Source: Acinetobacter sp. P8-3-8
Lineage (GTDB): Bacteria > Pseudomonadota > Gammaproteobacteria > Pseudomonadales > Moraxellaceae
Length of the DNA: 64,000 nucleotides
Reading direction: 5' to 3'
Assembly: GCF_000214135.1 (NCBI RefSeq)
Contig: NZ_AFIE01000009.1
Coordinates: 1 to 64,000, forward strand
Shown here: positions 43,224 to 51,677 of the stretch, in pieces
Position numbering within the stretch: the first letter of the stretch is position 1
How the letters are laid out: every line of letters starts with the position of its first letter
The notes under the pieces: generated by a model
Told to the model about the DNA's origin: nothing
Database searches by the model: none
What the model saw: only the letters and a program-made list of their open reading frames with translations
Made by a program: the position numbers and the translations under genes

Positions 43224-44615
43224 GTGGAAATTTTCCCAATTTCGTTAAAGCTACAAGGGCAACCTTGTCTGATTGTCGGTGGCGGACATATTGCCTACCG
43301 TAAAGCAGTTTTACTTGCAAAAGCAGGTGCAATCATTCATGTGGTTGCACCTGAAATTGAACCAAGTTTGTTGGAAATTATTCATGCAACGCAAGGACAG
43401 TTCCATCAAGCAGCATTTGATGATCAAATTAGCCTAAGCAGTTATCGTTTGGTTATTGCAGCGACCAATAATGGTGCGGTTAACCAAGCTGTTTTTGAGG
43501 CTTGTGAAGATTTAAATGTGTTGGTTAATAGTGTTGATGATCCTCCACATTGCCGTTTTATGGTGCCTGCGATTATTGATCGTTCACCTTTAGTGGTTTC
43601 GATAGCCACCAATGGTGCATCACCTGTTTTATCTCGTCAGATTCGTACCCAATTAGAAGCGGTAATTCCACATGGTATGGGGAAACTTGCTGATTTTTCA
43701 GGTAAATGGCGCAAAGTTGTTAAAGAAAAGATTATTAATCCTGATGAACGTCGTATCTTTTGGGAAGACTTGTATGCAAGTCCACTGAAAGAGCAGGTTT
43801 TTAATGACAATCTAGCTGAAGCAGACCATTTAATTGAACAAGCTTTGACTAAGTGGCAAAAGCCAAAAGGTGAAGTGTATTTAATTGGTGCAGGGCCGGG
43901 CGATCCAGAGTTATTAACGCTAAAAGCACTTAGATTGATGCAACAAGCAGATGTAGTTATTTACGATCGCCTTGTTTCAGCACCTATTTTAGAACTGTGT
44001 CGCCGTGATGCAACCAAAATCTATGTAGGTAAAGCCCGTTCTAATCACTCCGTTCCGCAAGATGGAATCAACGCCTTATTGGTTCAATATGCTTCAGAAG
44101 GTAAGCGAGTTTGCCGTTTGAAAGGTGGTGATCCATTTATTTTTGGACGTGGTGGTGAAGAAATTCAAGAGCTTTATGAAGCAGGGATTACCTTCCAAGT
44201 CGTTCCTGGAATTACGGCTGCTTCAGGCTGTTCGGCTTATGCAGGGATTCCGCTCACCCATCGTGATTATGCGCAAAGTGTACGTTTTCTGACTGGGCAT
44301 TTGAAAGAAGGTTCACCTGAATTACCTTGGAATGAGTTGGTCTATGAAAATCAAACCCTTGTACTTTATATGGGCTTGGTCGGTTTAGAAAAAATTTGCC
44401 AACAACTTATTGCACATGGTCAGCGTCCAAGCATGCCTGTTGCACTTATTTCTAAAGGCACGACCCCTGATCAAAAAGTGGTCGTCGGGACTTTGGCTGA
44501 TATTGCTTCAAAAGTTGAAGAAAATCATATTCAAGCACCAACTTTGACCATTATTGGTGAAGTGGTGAGTTTACGTGAACAGTTGCAATGGCAATTCCTC
44601 CCAAGCTCCTCTTAA
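43224..44615 (+). CDS. cysG: Siroheme synthase, trifunctional CysG (463 aa)
   Basis: The N-terminal half is the NAD-dependent precorrin-2 dehydrogenase/ferrochelatase (PISLKLQGQPCLIVGGGHIAYRKAVLLAKAG; catalytic Asp in VNSVDDPPHCRFMVPA). The C-terminal half is the uroporphyrinogen-III methyltransferase (VYLIGAGPGDPELLTLKALRLMQQADVVIYDRLVS; GRGGEEIQEL; VVPGITAASGCSAYAGIPLTHRDYAQSV). Together they make sirohaem from uroporphyrinogen III for sulfite and nitrite reductases. GTG 43224 is chosen for the GAGGA upstream and the family start. The last three residues and stop lie inside a dispersed hairpin repeat. Confidence 0.95.
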   Translation: MEIFPISLKLQGQPCLIVGGGHIAYRKAVLLAKAGAIIHVVAPEIEPSLLEIIHATQGQFHQAAFDDQISLSSYRLVIAATNNGAVNQAVFEACEDLNVLVNSVDDPPHCRFMVPAIIDRSPLVVSIATNGASPVLSRQIRTQLEAVIPHGMGKLADFSGKWRKVVKEKIINPDERRIFWEDLYASPLKEQVFNDNLAEADHLIEQALTKWQKPKGEVYLIGAGPGDPELLTLKALRLMQQADVVIYDRLVSAPILELCRRDATKIYVGKARSNHSVPQDGINALLVQYASEGKRVCRLKGGDPFIFGRGGEEIQELYEAGITFQVVPGITAASGCSAYAGIPLTHRDYAQSVRFLTGHLKEGSPELPWNELVYENQTLVLYMGLVGLEKICQQLIAHGQRPSMPVALISKGTTPDQKVVVGTLADIASKVEENHIQAPTLTIIGEVVSLREQLQWQFLPSSS

Positions 44616-44662
44616 AAAGGGAGAAATTCTCCTCTTTAAGAAAGCGGAGTTCGGGGGAGATT
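44596..44662. repeat. Dispersed hairpin repeat overlapping the cysG end
   Basis: A long imperfect inverted repeat: TCCTCCC...CTCC on the left and GGAG...GGGGGAGA on the right, with an inner AGGGAGAA/TTCTCCTCT. Its left arm supplies the final codons and TAA of cysG. It lies just before trmL. The sequence resembles repeats widespread in Acinetobacter intergenic regions, from general memory; copy number was not counted. Confidence 0.6.
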
Positions 44663-44680
44663 TTAAAGTAGAGATATCTT

Positions 44681-45160
44681 GTGATTCATGTTGTTTTATT
44701 TGAACCTGAAATTCCTGCAAATACTGGGAATATCATTCGTTTATGTGCCAATACTGGTGCGCAATTACATTTGGTCAAACCTTTAGGTTTTGAGTTGGAT
44801 GATAAAAAGCTGCGCCGTGCAGGTTTGGATTATCATGAATGGGCGCATATGAAAGTTTGGGAAAATTTTGCAGAATGTTTGGCTCATCTTGAAGCACAAG
44901 GGATTGATCAAAATGCCATTTATCCTTTAACCACCAAAGGTACAGAAACACCGCACACTTCTGATTTAAATCGTTCGATTGCGTTGTTAATGGGGCCTGA
45001 AACACGTGGCCTACCAGAAGATGTTCGTATGATGTTTCCGCAACAACATTGGATTCGTCTGCCGATGGCGCCAAACTCTCGTAGCTTAAACTTATCCAAT
45101 GCAACTGCTGTTATTCTTTATGAAGCTTGGCGTCAGCAAGGGTTTAAAGAATTGGTTTAA
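44681..45160 (+). CDS. trmL: tRNA (cytidine(34)-2'-O)-methyltransferase TrmL (159 aa)
   Basis: A SPOUT-fold methyltransferase that modifies the wobble base of tRNA-Leu. It starts GTG (IHVVLFEPEIPANTGNIIRLCANTG), with the knot motifs ALLMGPETRGLPEDV and IRLPMAPNSRSLNLSNATAVILYEAWRQ. Length and motifs match YibK/TrmL. Confidence 0.95.
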   Translation: MIHVVLFEPEIPANTGNIIRLCANTGAQLHLVKPLGFELDDKKLRRAGLDYHEWAHMKVWENFAECLAHLEAQGIDQNAIYPLTTKGTETPHTSDLNRSIALLMGPETRGLPEDVRMMFPQQHWIRLPMAPNSRSLNLSNATAVILYEAWRQQGFKELV

Positions 45161-45194
45161 TTTATTTAATCAACCATTCAAACAATATTGTGAT

Positions 45195-45233
45195 GATACC
45201 AAAGTGAATCCATTGCTTAATTCACTTGGTATC
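45195..45233. terminator. Hairpin downstream of trmL
   Basis: GATACCAAAGTGAAT (45195-45209) pairs with ATTCACTTGGTATC (45220-45233), with one bulged A. No clear U-tract follows, so intrinsic termination is uncertain. Confidence 0.5.
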
Positions 45234-45376
45234 AAAAGCTTATAGCGACATATTATAATTACAAAATTTTAATGATTTTTCTTATTTTCAATAAAAATAG
45301 CGTTAATCCTCTTGAATCAGCAGACCCTAAGTACAATTGATATTTTTCATATCGATTATTCACTCATCACCACTGT

Positions 45377-45766
45377 TTAAGCATTTTGTTCAAGCTCGAC
45401 TTGAGCCGCATCAAATTTTCTTTGTGCACGAATCACATGTTGCATATTTCCCTCAGCCCATATTTTGAATGACAACGCTGTTTGCGCAAATTCCAACCCT
45501 AAAGGAGTGAGTGCGTATTCAACACGAATCACATTATTCTCGTGAATAGTACGAGAGATAAAACCATCTCGTTCCAATATTTTAAGTTTTTGCGAAAGTA
45601 CTTTTGGAGAAATTCCAATCAAACTTTTTTTCAGTTCGTTAAAATGTTGAGACTGTTGATCTAAGCGATAAATAATTAATAGAATCCATTTATCTGCAAA
45701 TTTTTCAAAAAAAGATCGGGCAGGGCAATTGGGATGAAAAATATTAAAATTGAAAGCATTAGTCAT
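45377..45766 (-). CDS. HxlR-family transcriptional regulator (129 aa)
   Basis: A winged-helix MarR-like regulator. CPARSFFEKFADKWILLIIYRLDQQSQHFNELKKSLIGISPKVLSQKLKILERDGFISRT is the HxlR signature, with one N-terminal cysteine (CPAR) that could sense redox or electrophiles as in HypR/YodB. It is divergent from an SDR and a flavodoxin-like quinone reductase, the usual targets of such regulators. An inverted repeat in the shared promoter is the probable operator. Confidence 0.9.
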   Translation of the reverse strand: MTNAFNFNIFHPNCPARSFFEKFADKWILLIIYRLDQQSQHFNELKKSLIGISPKVLSQKLKILERDGFISRTIHENNVIRVEYALTPLGLEFAQTALSFKIWAEGNMQHVIRAQRKFDAAQVELEQNA

Positions 45767-45819
45767 TTTAAATCACCTTGATCATCGGTTTTTAATACAA
45801 TCAATACAAAAAAGAGACC

Positions 45820-45867
45820 AGTTACCAGCTAGTAACTAATTGATACTAGGTTTCAAAAGTATATCAT
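45820..45867 (+). promoter_or_regulatory. SDR promoter and probable HxlR operator
   Basis: AGTTAC (45820-45825) and GTAACT (45832-45837) form an inverted repeat with a 6-bp spacer. Next to it are TTGATA (45840-45845), 16 bp, and TATCAT (45862-45867), a good sigma-70 promoter towards the SDR gene. The operator therefore abuts the minus-35. Confidence 0.65.
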
Positions 45868-45945
45868 AACTCAATCAGATCAAGTGAAGTTCAGTGAATG
45901 ATCTTCAATATGAAATAAAGACTTTTCAATTTTGAGCATAGTCCG

Positions 45946-46647
45946 ATGAAAATAACAGATGCAGTGGTTTTTGTTACAGGCGCTAATCGTGGATTGGGAT
46001 TGGTTTTAGCCAAAGAAGCATTACAGCGTGGCGCTAAAAAAGTATATGCAGGTATGCGCAACACAGCAGGTTTTAATGAAGTGGGGATTACTCCCATTCA
46101 AATTGATGTAACAGATAGTGAATCCATTCAAAAAGCAGTTGCAGAATGTGGTGATGTAAATATATTGATTAACAATGCAGGTATTGCAAGATTAAATCAA
46201 AGTCCTGTAGATTCAGAAATAATGACAACAACACGTAAAATTCTAGAAACGAATTTGTATGGCGTCATTGGTAGTACGCAATATTTCTCTTCAACTTTGC
46301 AGAAAAATAGTGAAAGTTATATCGTCAATATTTTGTCAGATGTGTCTTGGGAACCCAGTACATTTCTTGCAAGTTATGCGATATCTAAGGCAGCGGCGTG
46401 GTCTTATACCAATTCCACGCGTCAAGCTTTGAGTCAGTCGAATGTGCATGTCATGGGTGTGCACGTCGGATTTATTGATACTGACTTAACTCAAACCTTG
46501 GATATTCCTAAAATCTCACCGAAAACGGTTGCAGAACAAGTTTTTGATGGGATTGAGCAAAATGCATTTGAGGTTTTGGTCGGGGAGTCTACTCAAAAAT
46601 TGAAACAAGATCTCACTGCGGCTATCCCAAGTTATGTGAAGATTTAA
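45946..46647 (+). CDS. Short-chain dehydrogenase/reductase (233 aa)
   Basis: A Rossmann-fold oxidoreductase. TGANRGLGLVLAKEAL is the cofactor-binding loop, and MRN after strand 2 suggests NADPH. NNAGIARL follows near residue 76, and the catalytic Ser in NILSDVSW and YAISKAAAW near 140-150. It is in a likely operon with the flavodoxin-like gene 57 bp downstream and under the divergent HxlR regulator. Removal of reactive carbonyls is the inferred role. Confidence 0.87.
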   Translation: MKITDAVVFVTGANRGLGLVLAKEALQRGAKKVYAGMRNTAGFNEVGITPIQIDVTDSESIQKAVAECGDVNILINNAGIARLNQSPVDSEIMTTTRKILETNLYGVIGSTQYFSSTLQKNSESYIVNILSDVSWEPSTFLASYAISKAAAWSYTNSTRQALSQSNVHVMGVHVGFIDTDLTQTLDIPKISPKTVAEQVFDGIEQNAFEVLVGESTQKLKQDLTAAIPSYVKI

Positions 46648-46704
46648 TTCTTAGATTTAAATAAAATTTTTAAGCACAAAACATTTATTCATGAGGAATT
46701 CATA

Positions 46705-47259
46705 ATGTCAAATATCGCTGTTGTTTATTATTCAGGATACGGTCATACCAAAGTTATTGCAGAAACATTTGCACGTGAAATTGATGCGCAATTGATTGAA
46801 GTCGATCAGGAAGGCAATGTTCCTGAAGATGCTTGGGACAAGCTAAATGCGGCTCAAGGTATTGTTTTTGGCGCACCAACGTATATGGCTGGTGTGCCAT
46901 GGCAGTTTAAAAAGTTTGCTGATGCAACATCTAAGATTTGGTTTACCCAAGGTTGGAAAGATAAAATATTTGCAGGTTTTACCAATAGCGCAAGTATGAA
47001 TGGTGATAAACAAGTGACTCTCATTAGCTTGCAAACACTGGCTTCACAACATGGTGGTATTTGGGTAAGCCTAGGTCTTGCACCATCAAATACCAAAGCA
47101 GCGACGCGTGCTGATGTGAATAATCTGGGTGGTTCTGTGGGCTTATTGGTGCAATCTCCAGCAGATGCAAGTGTAAGCGAAATTCCTTCAGGAGACTTGG
47201 ATACAGCTAAATTGTATGCACTACGTGTTCAAACGATTGTGAATAAATTTGTAGATTAA
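46705..47259 (+). CDS. Flavodoxin-family NAD(P)H:quinone oxidoreductase, WrbA-like (184 aa)
   Basis: An FMN-binding protein. VVYYSGYGHTKVIAETFA is the phosphate-binding loop, GAPTYMAGVPWQFKKFAD the isoalloxazine-binding loop, and FTNSASMNGDKQ...LASQHGGIWVSLG the second FMN loop, in the WrbA manner. It probably reduces quinones by two electrons and so avoids semiquinone radicals. AGGAA precedes the ATG. A terminator ends the operon. Confidence 0.88.
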   Translation: MSNIAVVYYSGYGHTKVIAETFAREIDAQLIEVDQEGNVPEDAWDKLNAAQGIVFGAPTYMAGVPWQFKKFADATSKIWFTQGWKDKIFAGFTNSASMNGDKQVTLISLQTLASQHGGIWVSLGLAPSNTKAATRADVNNLGGSVGLLVQSPADASVSEIPSGDLDTAKLYALRVQTIVNKFVD

Positions 47260-47293
47260 ATTAACTCTGAGCATTTAAGTCGAATGAATAAAA

Positions 47294-47318
47294 CAAAAGG
47301 CGCATCATGCGCCTTTTG
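47294..47318. terminator. Bidirectional terminator
   Basis: CAAAAGGCGCA and TGCGCCTTTTG pair perfectly around TCA. It separates the convergent quinone reductase and amino-acid permease genes. Confidence 0.93.
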
Positions 47319-47345
47319 TCGATTTTGAATCATGCCAGCGAAAGC

Positions 47346-48731
47346 TTATTCATGTTCATTATGTTGTGGAGCAGGGTAACGGAAACCTTTGGTTTTATAA
47401 CCTAAGTAAAGGATACCGAACATCGCCCACCACAAGCCGAATTTCAATGCTGTTTCTTCAATTTCAAGCCACATTGCAAAGATACTGATAAAACCAAGCA
47501 AAGGAATAATCACAAAGCTTAAAATATCTTTAAACGTTTTGGTACGACCATCACGCAGTGCATAGCGCGAGATCACAGACAAATTCACGAAAGTGAATGC
47601 AGTTAAAGCACCAAAACTGATCATTGAAATAACAATATCAAGATCCATAAAGCCTGCAGTTAACGCTACAGCACCAACGATCAAAATATTGTATGAAGGT
47701 GTAAAGCTTTTTGAACTGATATGACCAAAGACTTTCTTGTTAATGACACCATCACGTCCCATCACATACATCAAGCGTGATACACCAGCGTGTGCTGAGA
47801 TACCTGAAGCCATCACTGTAACAATCGCAAAATACAGCACAACTGTTTTAAAGGCAGCGCCACCCACAGCTTGAAGAATATCTGGTTGCGTCGCAGCAAC
47901 ATCTTCAAAGTAGGTCTTAGGATCGTTCGGGAAGTAAATTTGCATGAAATAAGTGCTGATAATGAAGATCACACCTGCAAACAAAGCAGTCATGAAAATT
48001 GCACGTGGCAATGTCTTTTCAGTATCTTTAGTTTCTTCCGCAAGAGAACTGAGTGAATCGAAGCCTGTGAACGAGAAGCACAGTAATGTTGCACCAGTGA
48101 TCAGTGGGCCTAATGCAGTCATCTCATTCCAAAACGGTTCTAAACTCCACAATTGGTATTTGGCATTAACCAAAGTACCATCGGCATTGACACCACTTGC
48201 GAGAAGTTGATAGACCATCCATGTGAAGTATGCAATCACACCCAACTGTACGAAAACGATCAAACTGTTAAAGTTTGCAACGAATTTAGCACCCCGTAAA
48301 TTCACTGCGGTCATTACAGCAGTCAAACCAATAACCCAAACCCAATGATTGATTTCTGGGAATAATGCTTCCAAATAAATCACAGCAAGAATGATATTGA
48401 CCATTGGTGAGAGTAAATAATCTAACCAAGAAGACCAACCCACCATAAAGCCAACATTTGGGTGAATGGATTTTTGCGCATAGGTATATGCAGAACCCGA
48501 CGAAGGATATCGACGGATCATATGACCATAACTAATGGATGTAAATAAAATTGCAATCAGCGCAATAATATAAGAGGTTGGAACGTGATAATGACTTTCT
48601 TCAGATACTAATCCAAAAGTATCAAATAGGGTCATCGGTTGGATATATGCCAAACCAATAATAATGATGTGCCAAAAGCCAAGCGTTTTTTGCAGTTTAG
48701 CTGCCGATTGAGTCCCAGGGATATTTGTCAA
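47346..48731 (-). CDS. APC-family permease, PuuP-like (461 aa)
   Basis: A twelve-helix amino-acid/polyamine/organocation transporter. TLGFWHIIIIGLAYIQPMTLFDTFGLVSEES contains the unwound TM1 substrate-binding stretch. FTGFDSLSSLAEETKDTEKTLPRAI is the conserved TM6-TM7 loop. The length of 461 is the same as E. coli PuuP, a putrescine importer, and the N-terminus agrees with that branch. Putrescine is therefore the best guess, not a proof. Its neighbours give no further hint. A hairpin GGATCGTT/AACGATCC lies upstream. Confidence 0.82.
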   Translation of the reverse strand: MTNIPGTQSAAKLQKTLGFWHIIIIGLAYIQPMTLFDTFGLVSEESHYHVPTSYIIALIAILFTSISYGHMIRRYPSSGSAYTYAQKSIHPNVGFMVGWSSWLDYLLSPMVNIILAVIYLEALFPEINHWVWVIGLTAVMTAVNLRGAKFVANFNSLIVFVQLGVIAYFTWMVYQLLASGVNADGTLVNAKYQLWSLEPFWNEMTALGPLITGATLLCFSFTGFDSLSSLAEETKDTEKTLPRAIFMTALFAGVIFIISTYFMQIYFPNDPKTYFEDVAATQPDILQAVGGAAFKTVVLYFAIVTVMASGISAHAGVSRLMYVMGRDGVINKKVFGHISSKSFTPSYNILIVGAVALTAGFMDLDIVISMISFGALTAFTFVNLSVISRYALRDGRTKTFKDILSFVIIPLLGFISIFAMWLEIEETALKFGLWWAMFGILYLGYKTKGFRYPAPQHNEHE

Positions 48732-48778
48732 CGGCGTTGTCCTCTTAATCGTTGATCAAGGATCAGTCATGTTTATAA

Positions 48779-48801
48779 GGATCGTTTGAGACGAACGATC
48801 C
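48779..48801. promoter_or_regulatory. Inverted repeat upstream of the permease gene
   Basis: GGATCGTT (48779-48786) and AACGATCC (48794-48801) flank 7 nt, 48 bp upstream of the permease start on the minus strand. It may be an operator or a leader hairpin. A second short palindrome, TTGATCAA, lies at about 48752-48759. Confidence 0.4.
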
Positions 48802-48932
48802 CCCCTACAAATGAAACAAAAGTTCGCCAATCTACTCTAAAAAGGTGGCTTTTGTCAGTAACTTTGTTAAGTTTTTTAGCAGAAAATGTACCAACTTGTC
48901 TAAAAAATAGATGACTTTAAGTTCAAAATAGC

Positions 48933-48965
48933 AAAAGCCCAATGTTGATTAAACATCGGGCTTTT
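48933..48965 (-). terminator. Terminator of the alcohol dehydrogenase operon
   Basis: AAAAGCCCAATGTT pairs with AACATCGGGCTTTT, with one mismatch. The minus strand continues into a U-rich tract. It lies 32 bp beyond the ADH stop. Confidence 0.9.
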
Positions 48966-48996
48966 ATTCACACTATGCTTTAAGCATTTGAGTCGA

Positions 48997-50181
48997 TTAC
49001 CAAGCTTTTTCTAAAATGTCTCTTAAATCTTTCAATGTTGCTTCTTTCGGATTGAAAATGATTGAACCATCATTTAATGCTTTCTCAGCCACATCATCCA
49101 ATTGTTCTTTAGTGATTTTACCAGTTTCACTCAAAGTACGTGGAAGTTTGGTTAAAGCAAATAAACGATCACGAATTTCATTTAAAGTTGCAATGGTTTT
49201 ATTGGCACGTTCGTTTGCAGGTGTTTGCGCATAAATGTCTGGCCCTGCAAGCGGTAACAGTAAATCAGCGATTTTGTCACCATTCACATCTTTGTTGTAC
49301 TCTAAAACATAAGGTAAGAACAAATTCATGCATAAACCATGGGGCAGGTGAGCGACAGCACCTAAAGCATGACCTAGAGAATGGACTATGCCAACCATTG
49401 AATTCGAAAACGCAATTCCCGCCATTGTTGATGCTTGAGCCAATTCAAGGCGACCATTCGCATCCGTTAGGTTTTCTAAAACATTAAATAAATTATTGCT
49501 TACTTTTTTGATTGCAGCCGTTGCATAGGCATCTGAAATCGGATTGGCTGCCATACAAGTGTAGGCTTCAACTGCATGAGTCATCGCATCCATAGCGGTC
49601 ATTGCCGTTAAGTGCGGTGGCAAAGTTTGTGTCATGCGAGGGTCTAAAATTGCAGCATGAGGCATTAAGTAGTTTGATGCAAAAGCTAACTTCACATTTT
49701 TCTGATTATCCGATACGACAGCAGCAAGTGTAACTTCTGAGCCTGTACCTGATGTTGTTGGAATCACAAAAAAAGGTTTAAGCGGTTTCGGAAGATTATG
49801 TGCGCCTGAATATTTTAAAAGGTCATCACCACCTTCAGAAACAAGAATATTTGCCGTTTTAGAAGTATCAATGACTGAACCACCACCCACAGCAATAATC
49901 GCATCACAATTATTTGCACGATAAGCCTGCGCTGCAGCACGGACTGTTTCTAAACTTGAATCAGGTGGAACATCATCAAAAATAAAACCGATTTCAATAT
50001 CTGTCGATTCGAAAGATGCTTCAATAGGCGCTAAAAGATTATTGCTACGTACACCTTTGTCGGTGATGATCATTGGGCGTTTTGAGCCTAAAACAGCCAA
50101 TTCAAAAGGAATATGTTCGAGTGCAGCATGACCAGCAATCACTTTTACAGGACAGAAAAATTCGTAATATGGTTTAGCCAT
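48997..50181 (-). CDS. Iron-containing alcohol dehydrogenase (394 aa)
   Basis: A group III, NAD-dependent alcohol dehydrogenase. The N-terminal dinucleotide domain has AVGGGSVIDTSKTANILVS and PTTSGTGSEVT. The metal-binding residues are in DAMTHAVEAYTC (Asp and His), HSLGHALGAVAHLPHGL (two further His) and downstream. It is 3 bp downstream of the SCP2-like gene, so the two are an operon. Primary alcohol or long-chain alcohol oxidation is plausible given the lipid-binding-like partner, but the substrate is not shown. Confidence 0.92.
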   Translation of the reverse strand: MAKPYYEFFCPVKVIAGHAALEHIPFELAVLGSKRPMIITDKGVRSNNLLAPIEASFESTDIEIGFIFDDVPPDSSLETVRAAAQAYRANNCDAIIAVGGGSVIDTSKTANILVSEGGDDLLKYSGAHNLPKPLKPFFVIPTTSGTGSEVTLAAVVSDNQKNVKLAFASNYLMPHAAILDPRMTQTLPPHLTAMTAMDAMTHAVEAYTCMAANPISDAYATAAIKKVSNNLFNVLENLTDANGRLELAQASTMAGIAFSNSMVGIVHSLGHALGAVAHLPHGLCMNLFLPYVLEYNKDVNGDKIADLLLPLAGPDIYAQTPANERANKTIATLNEIRDRLFALTKLPRTLSETGKITKEQLDDVAEKALNDGSIIFNPKEATLKDLRDILEKAW

Positions 50182-50184
50182 GGG

Positions 50185-50718
50185 TTAAGCACTCCTTTTT
50201 AAATATGATTGGGCAACTTTTAGATAAATATTTGCAGCACCAGCAAGTTTTTCTTTTAACGATAAATCGGTAGGGTATTCTTTCACCGCAAGTTCAGCGA
50301 CCAGTTTCGGTAAAATTAAAGCTTCCATTTTATTTAAACAACGCACCAAACGAATGGCATAAGCAACATCGCCATCCGCAATCATACGGTCATTAGCAAA
50401 AGCCTGCGCTGTACTTTCTTGGAAAGAAAAAACTAAAAAAGCATGATGAACATGTTTGAAAATGATGGAAAGATCAGGTTTAGTGTCTAAAGATTTTACC
50501 AGTTCCAATTGGTGGTTTTGATTCACTCTGGCAATAAAAGCAGCTCCGTTTGGGAATACTTTCATTGAGAGCGTAAAACCAACAGGGAAGACTGATACTT
50601 CATGTTTTATTTCGTCATCAACTTGACTCGCCATAACCAAGCCTCTGCCAATCACATCCATCATGACTTTGACATAAGCTTGTTCTAAAGCGGGTTTGAC
50701 AGATTTACTTGAAATCAC
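50185..50718 (-). CDS. SCP2-like (sterol carrier-type) lipid-binding protein (177 aa)
   Basis: The central part has the pattern of an SCP2 fold: VSVFPVGFTLSMKVFPNGAAFIARVNQNHQLELVKSLDTKPDLSIIFKHVHHAFLVFSFQESTAQAFANDRMIADGDVAYAIRLVRCL. It has a buried beta core, the 'pDl.i' strand, and the late 'Gd...a..l' helix. The start is GTG 50718 with AAAGGGA upstream. It is the first gene before the alcohol dehydrogenase (3 bp gap). Delivery of a hydrophobic alcohol to the enzyme is a reasonable guess. The family call is by pattern only. Confidence 0.6.
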   Translation of the reverse strand: MISSKSVKPALEQAYVKVMMDVIGRGLVMASQVDDEIKHEVSVFPVGFTLSMKVFPNGAAFIARVNQNHQLELVKSLDTKPDLSIIFKHVHHAFLVFSFQESTAQAFANDRMIADGDVAYAIRLVRCLNKMEALILPKLVAELAVKEYPTDLSLKEKLAGAANIYLKVAQSYLKRSA

Positions 50719-50751
50719 ACGCTTGTCCCTTTTATGAATTGTATTTCTGTT

Positions 50752-50769
50752 TTAGAGTAATTACTCTAA
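50752..50769. promoter_or_regulatory. Perfect 18-bp palindrome upstream of the SCP2-like/ADH operon
   Basis: TTAGAGTAATTACTCTAA, 34 bp upstream of the GTG start. Nothing else in the 78-bp gap explains it. A dimeric repressor or activator site is likely; the protein is unknown. Confidence 0.6.
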
Positions 50770-50796
50770 TTTGTTTTAAGATAAAAAGAAAGCGAT

Positions 50797-51462
50797 TTAT
50801 GTAGAAATGACTTCAACGTCATTAAAGTAACCGCTCTGTTGCAAATATTCAATCACATCATGACATAATTGCTTGTAATCAGGATAATTTTTAACAAGAT
50901 CACTGACTCGAACCATTTCCAAGCCTGCATAACCACATGGATTAATGGTATGAAAACCATCTAAATTACAGTCAATATTTAATGCTAAACCGTGATAACT
51001 ACGCCCTTTACGGATTTTAAATCCAAGTGATCCAATTTTTCGCTCATCAACATATACACCGGGCGCATCAGGTTTTGCATAGGCCTCAATATCGTATTTT
51101 TTGAGTAAATTAATCATTAGATTTTCGGCATAAGTTACCAGAGTGCGGACATTCCATTTCAATCGATTTAAATCAAACATGAAGTAAATGACCATTTGAC
51201 CCGGACCATGCCACGTGACTTGCCCGCCACGATCTGATTGCACGACAGGGATATTTGTCGGGATTAAAATATGTTCAGGTTTGCCTGCTTGTCCTTGAGT
51301 AAGTACATCAGGATGTTGCAAAATCCAAAGTTGATCCGGAGAATTTTCATCCCGTTGTTCAGTGTAGCTTTTCATTTCTTGAAAACGGTCTGAATAAGGG
51401 GTGAGTTCAAGATATTGACGAATAATAAGAGAGGGTTTCAGAACAGCATCATTCACTGACAT
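50797..51462 (-). CDS. lipB: Octanoyl-[acyl-carrier-protein]:protein N-octanoyltransferase (221 aa)
   Basis: Transfers octanoate from ACP to lipoyl domains, the first step of lipoic acid synthesis. [22 protein letters not shown] is the family signature (near residue 77). [45 protein letters not shown] holds the conserved lysine and the catalytic Cys (PCG). The length is normal. YbeD, the usual neighbour, lies 1 kb away, beyond the CDGSH gene. Confidence 0.96.
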   Translation of the reverse strand: MSVNDAVLKPSLIIRQYLELTPYSDRFQEMKSYTEQRDENSPDQLWILQHPDVLTQGQAGKPEHILIPTNIPVVQSDRGGQVTWHGPGQMVIYFMFDLNRLKWNVRTLVTYAENLMINLLKKYDIEAYAKPDAPGVYVDERKIGSLGFKIRKGRSYHGLALNIDCNLDGFHTINPCGYAGLEMVRVSDLVKNYPDYKQLCHDVIEYLQQSGYFNDVEVIST

Positions 51463-51677
51463 GCGTCCTTTAAAAATTCAAATAAAATTGATTATAAATA
51501 AATTTAGTAAAGAATGGCTAAGTCTTAGGAGATTAAGTCAATATTTCTTCAATTTCTATATCAACATTAACGCAAAATTGAAATGAGAATAATTTTTATC
51601 TATTACAAAAAAGCTGATTTAATTTTTTAAAATCGATGCATTCTATAAAAGATAACAACGACATGGAAGATATTAAA

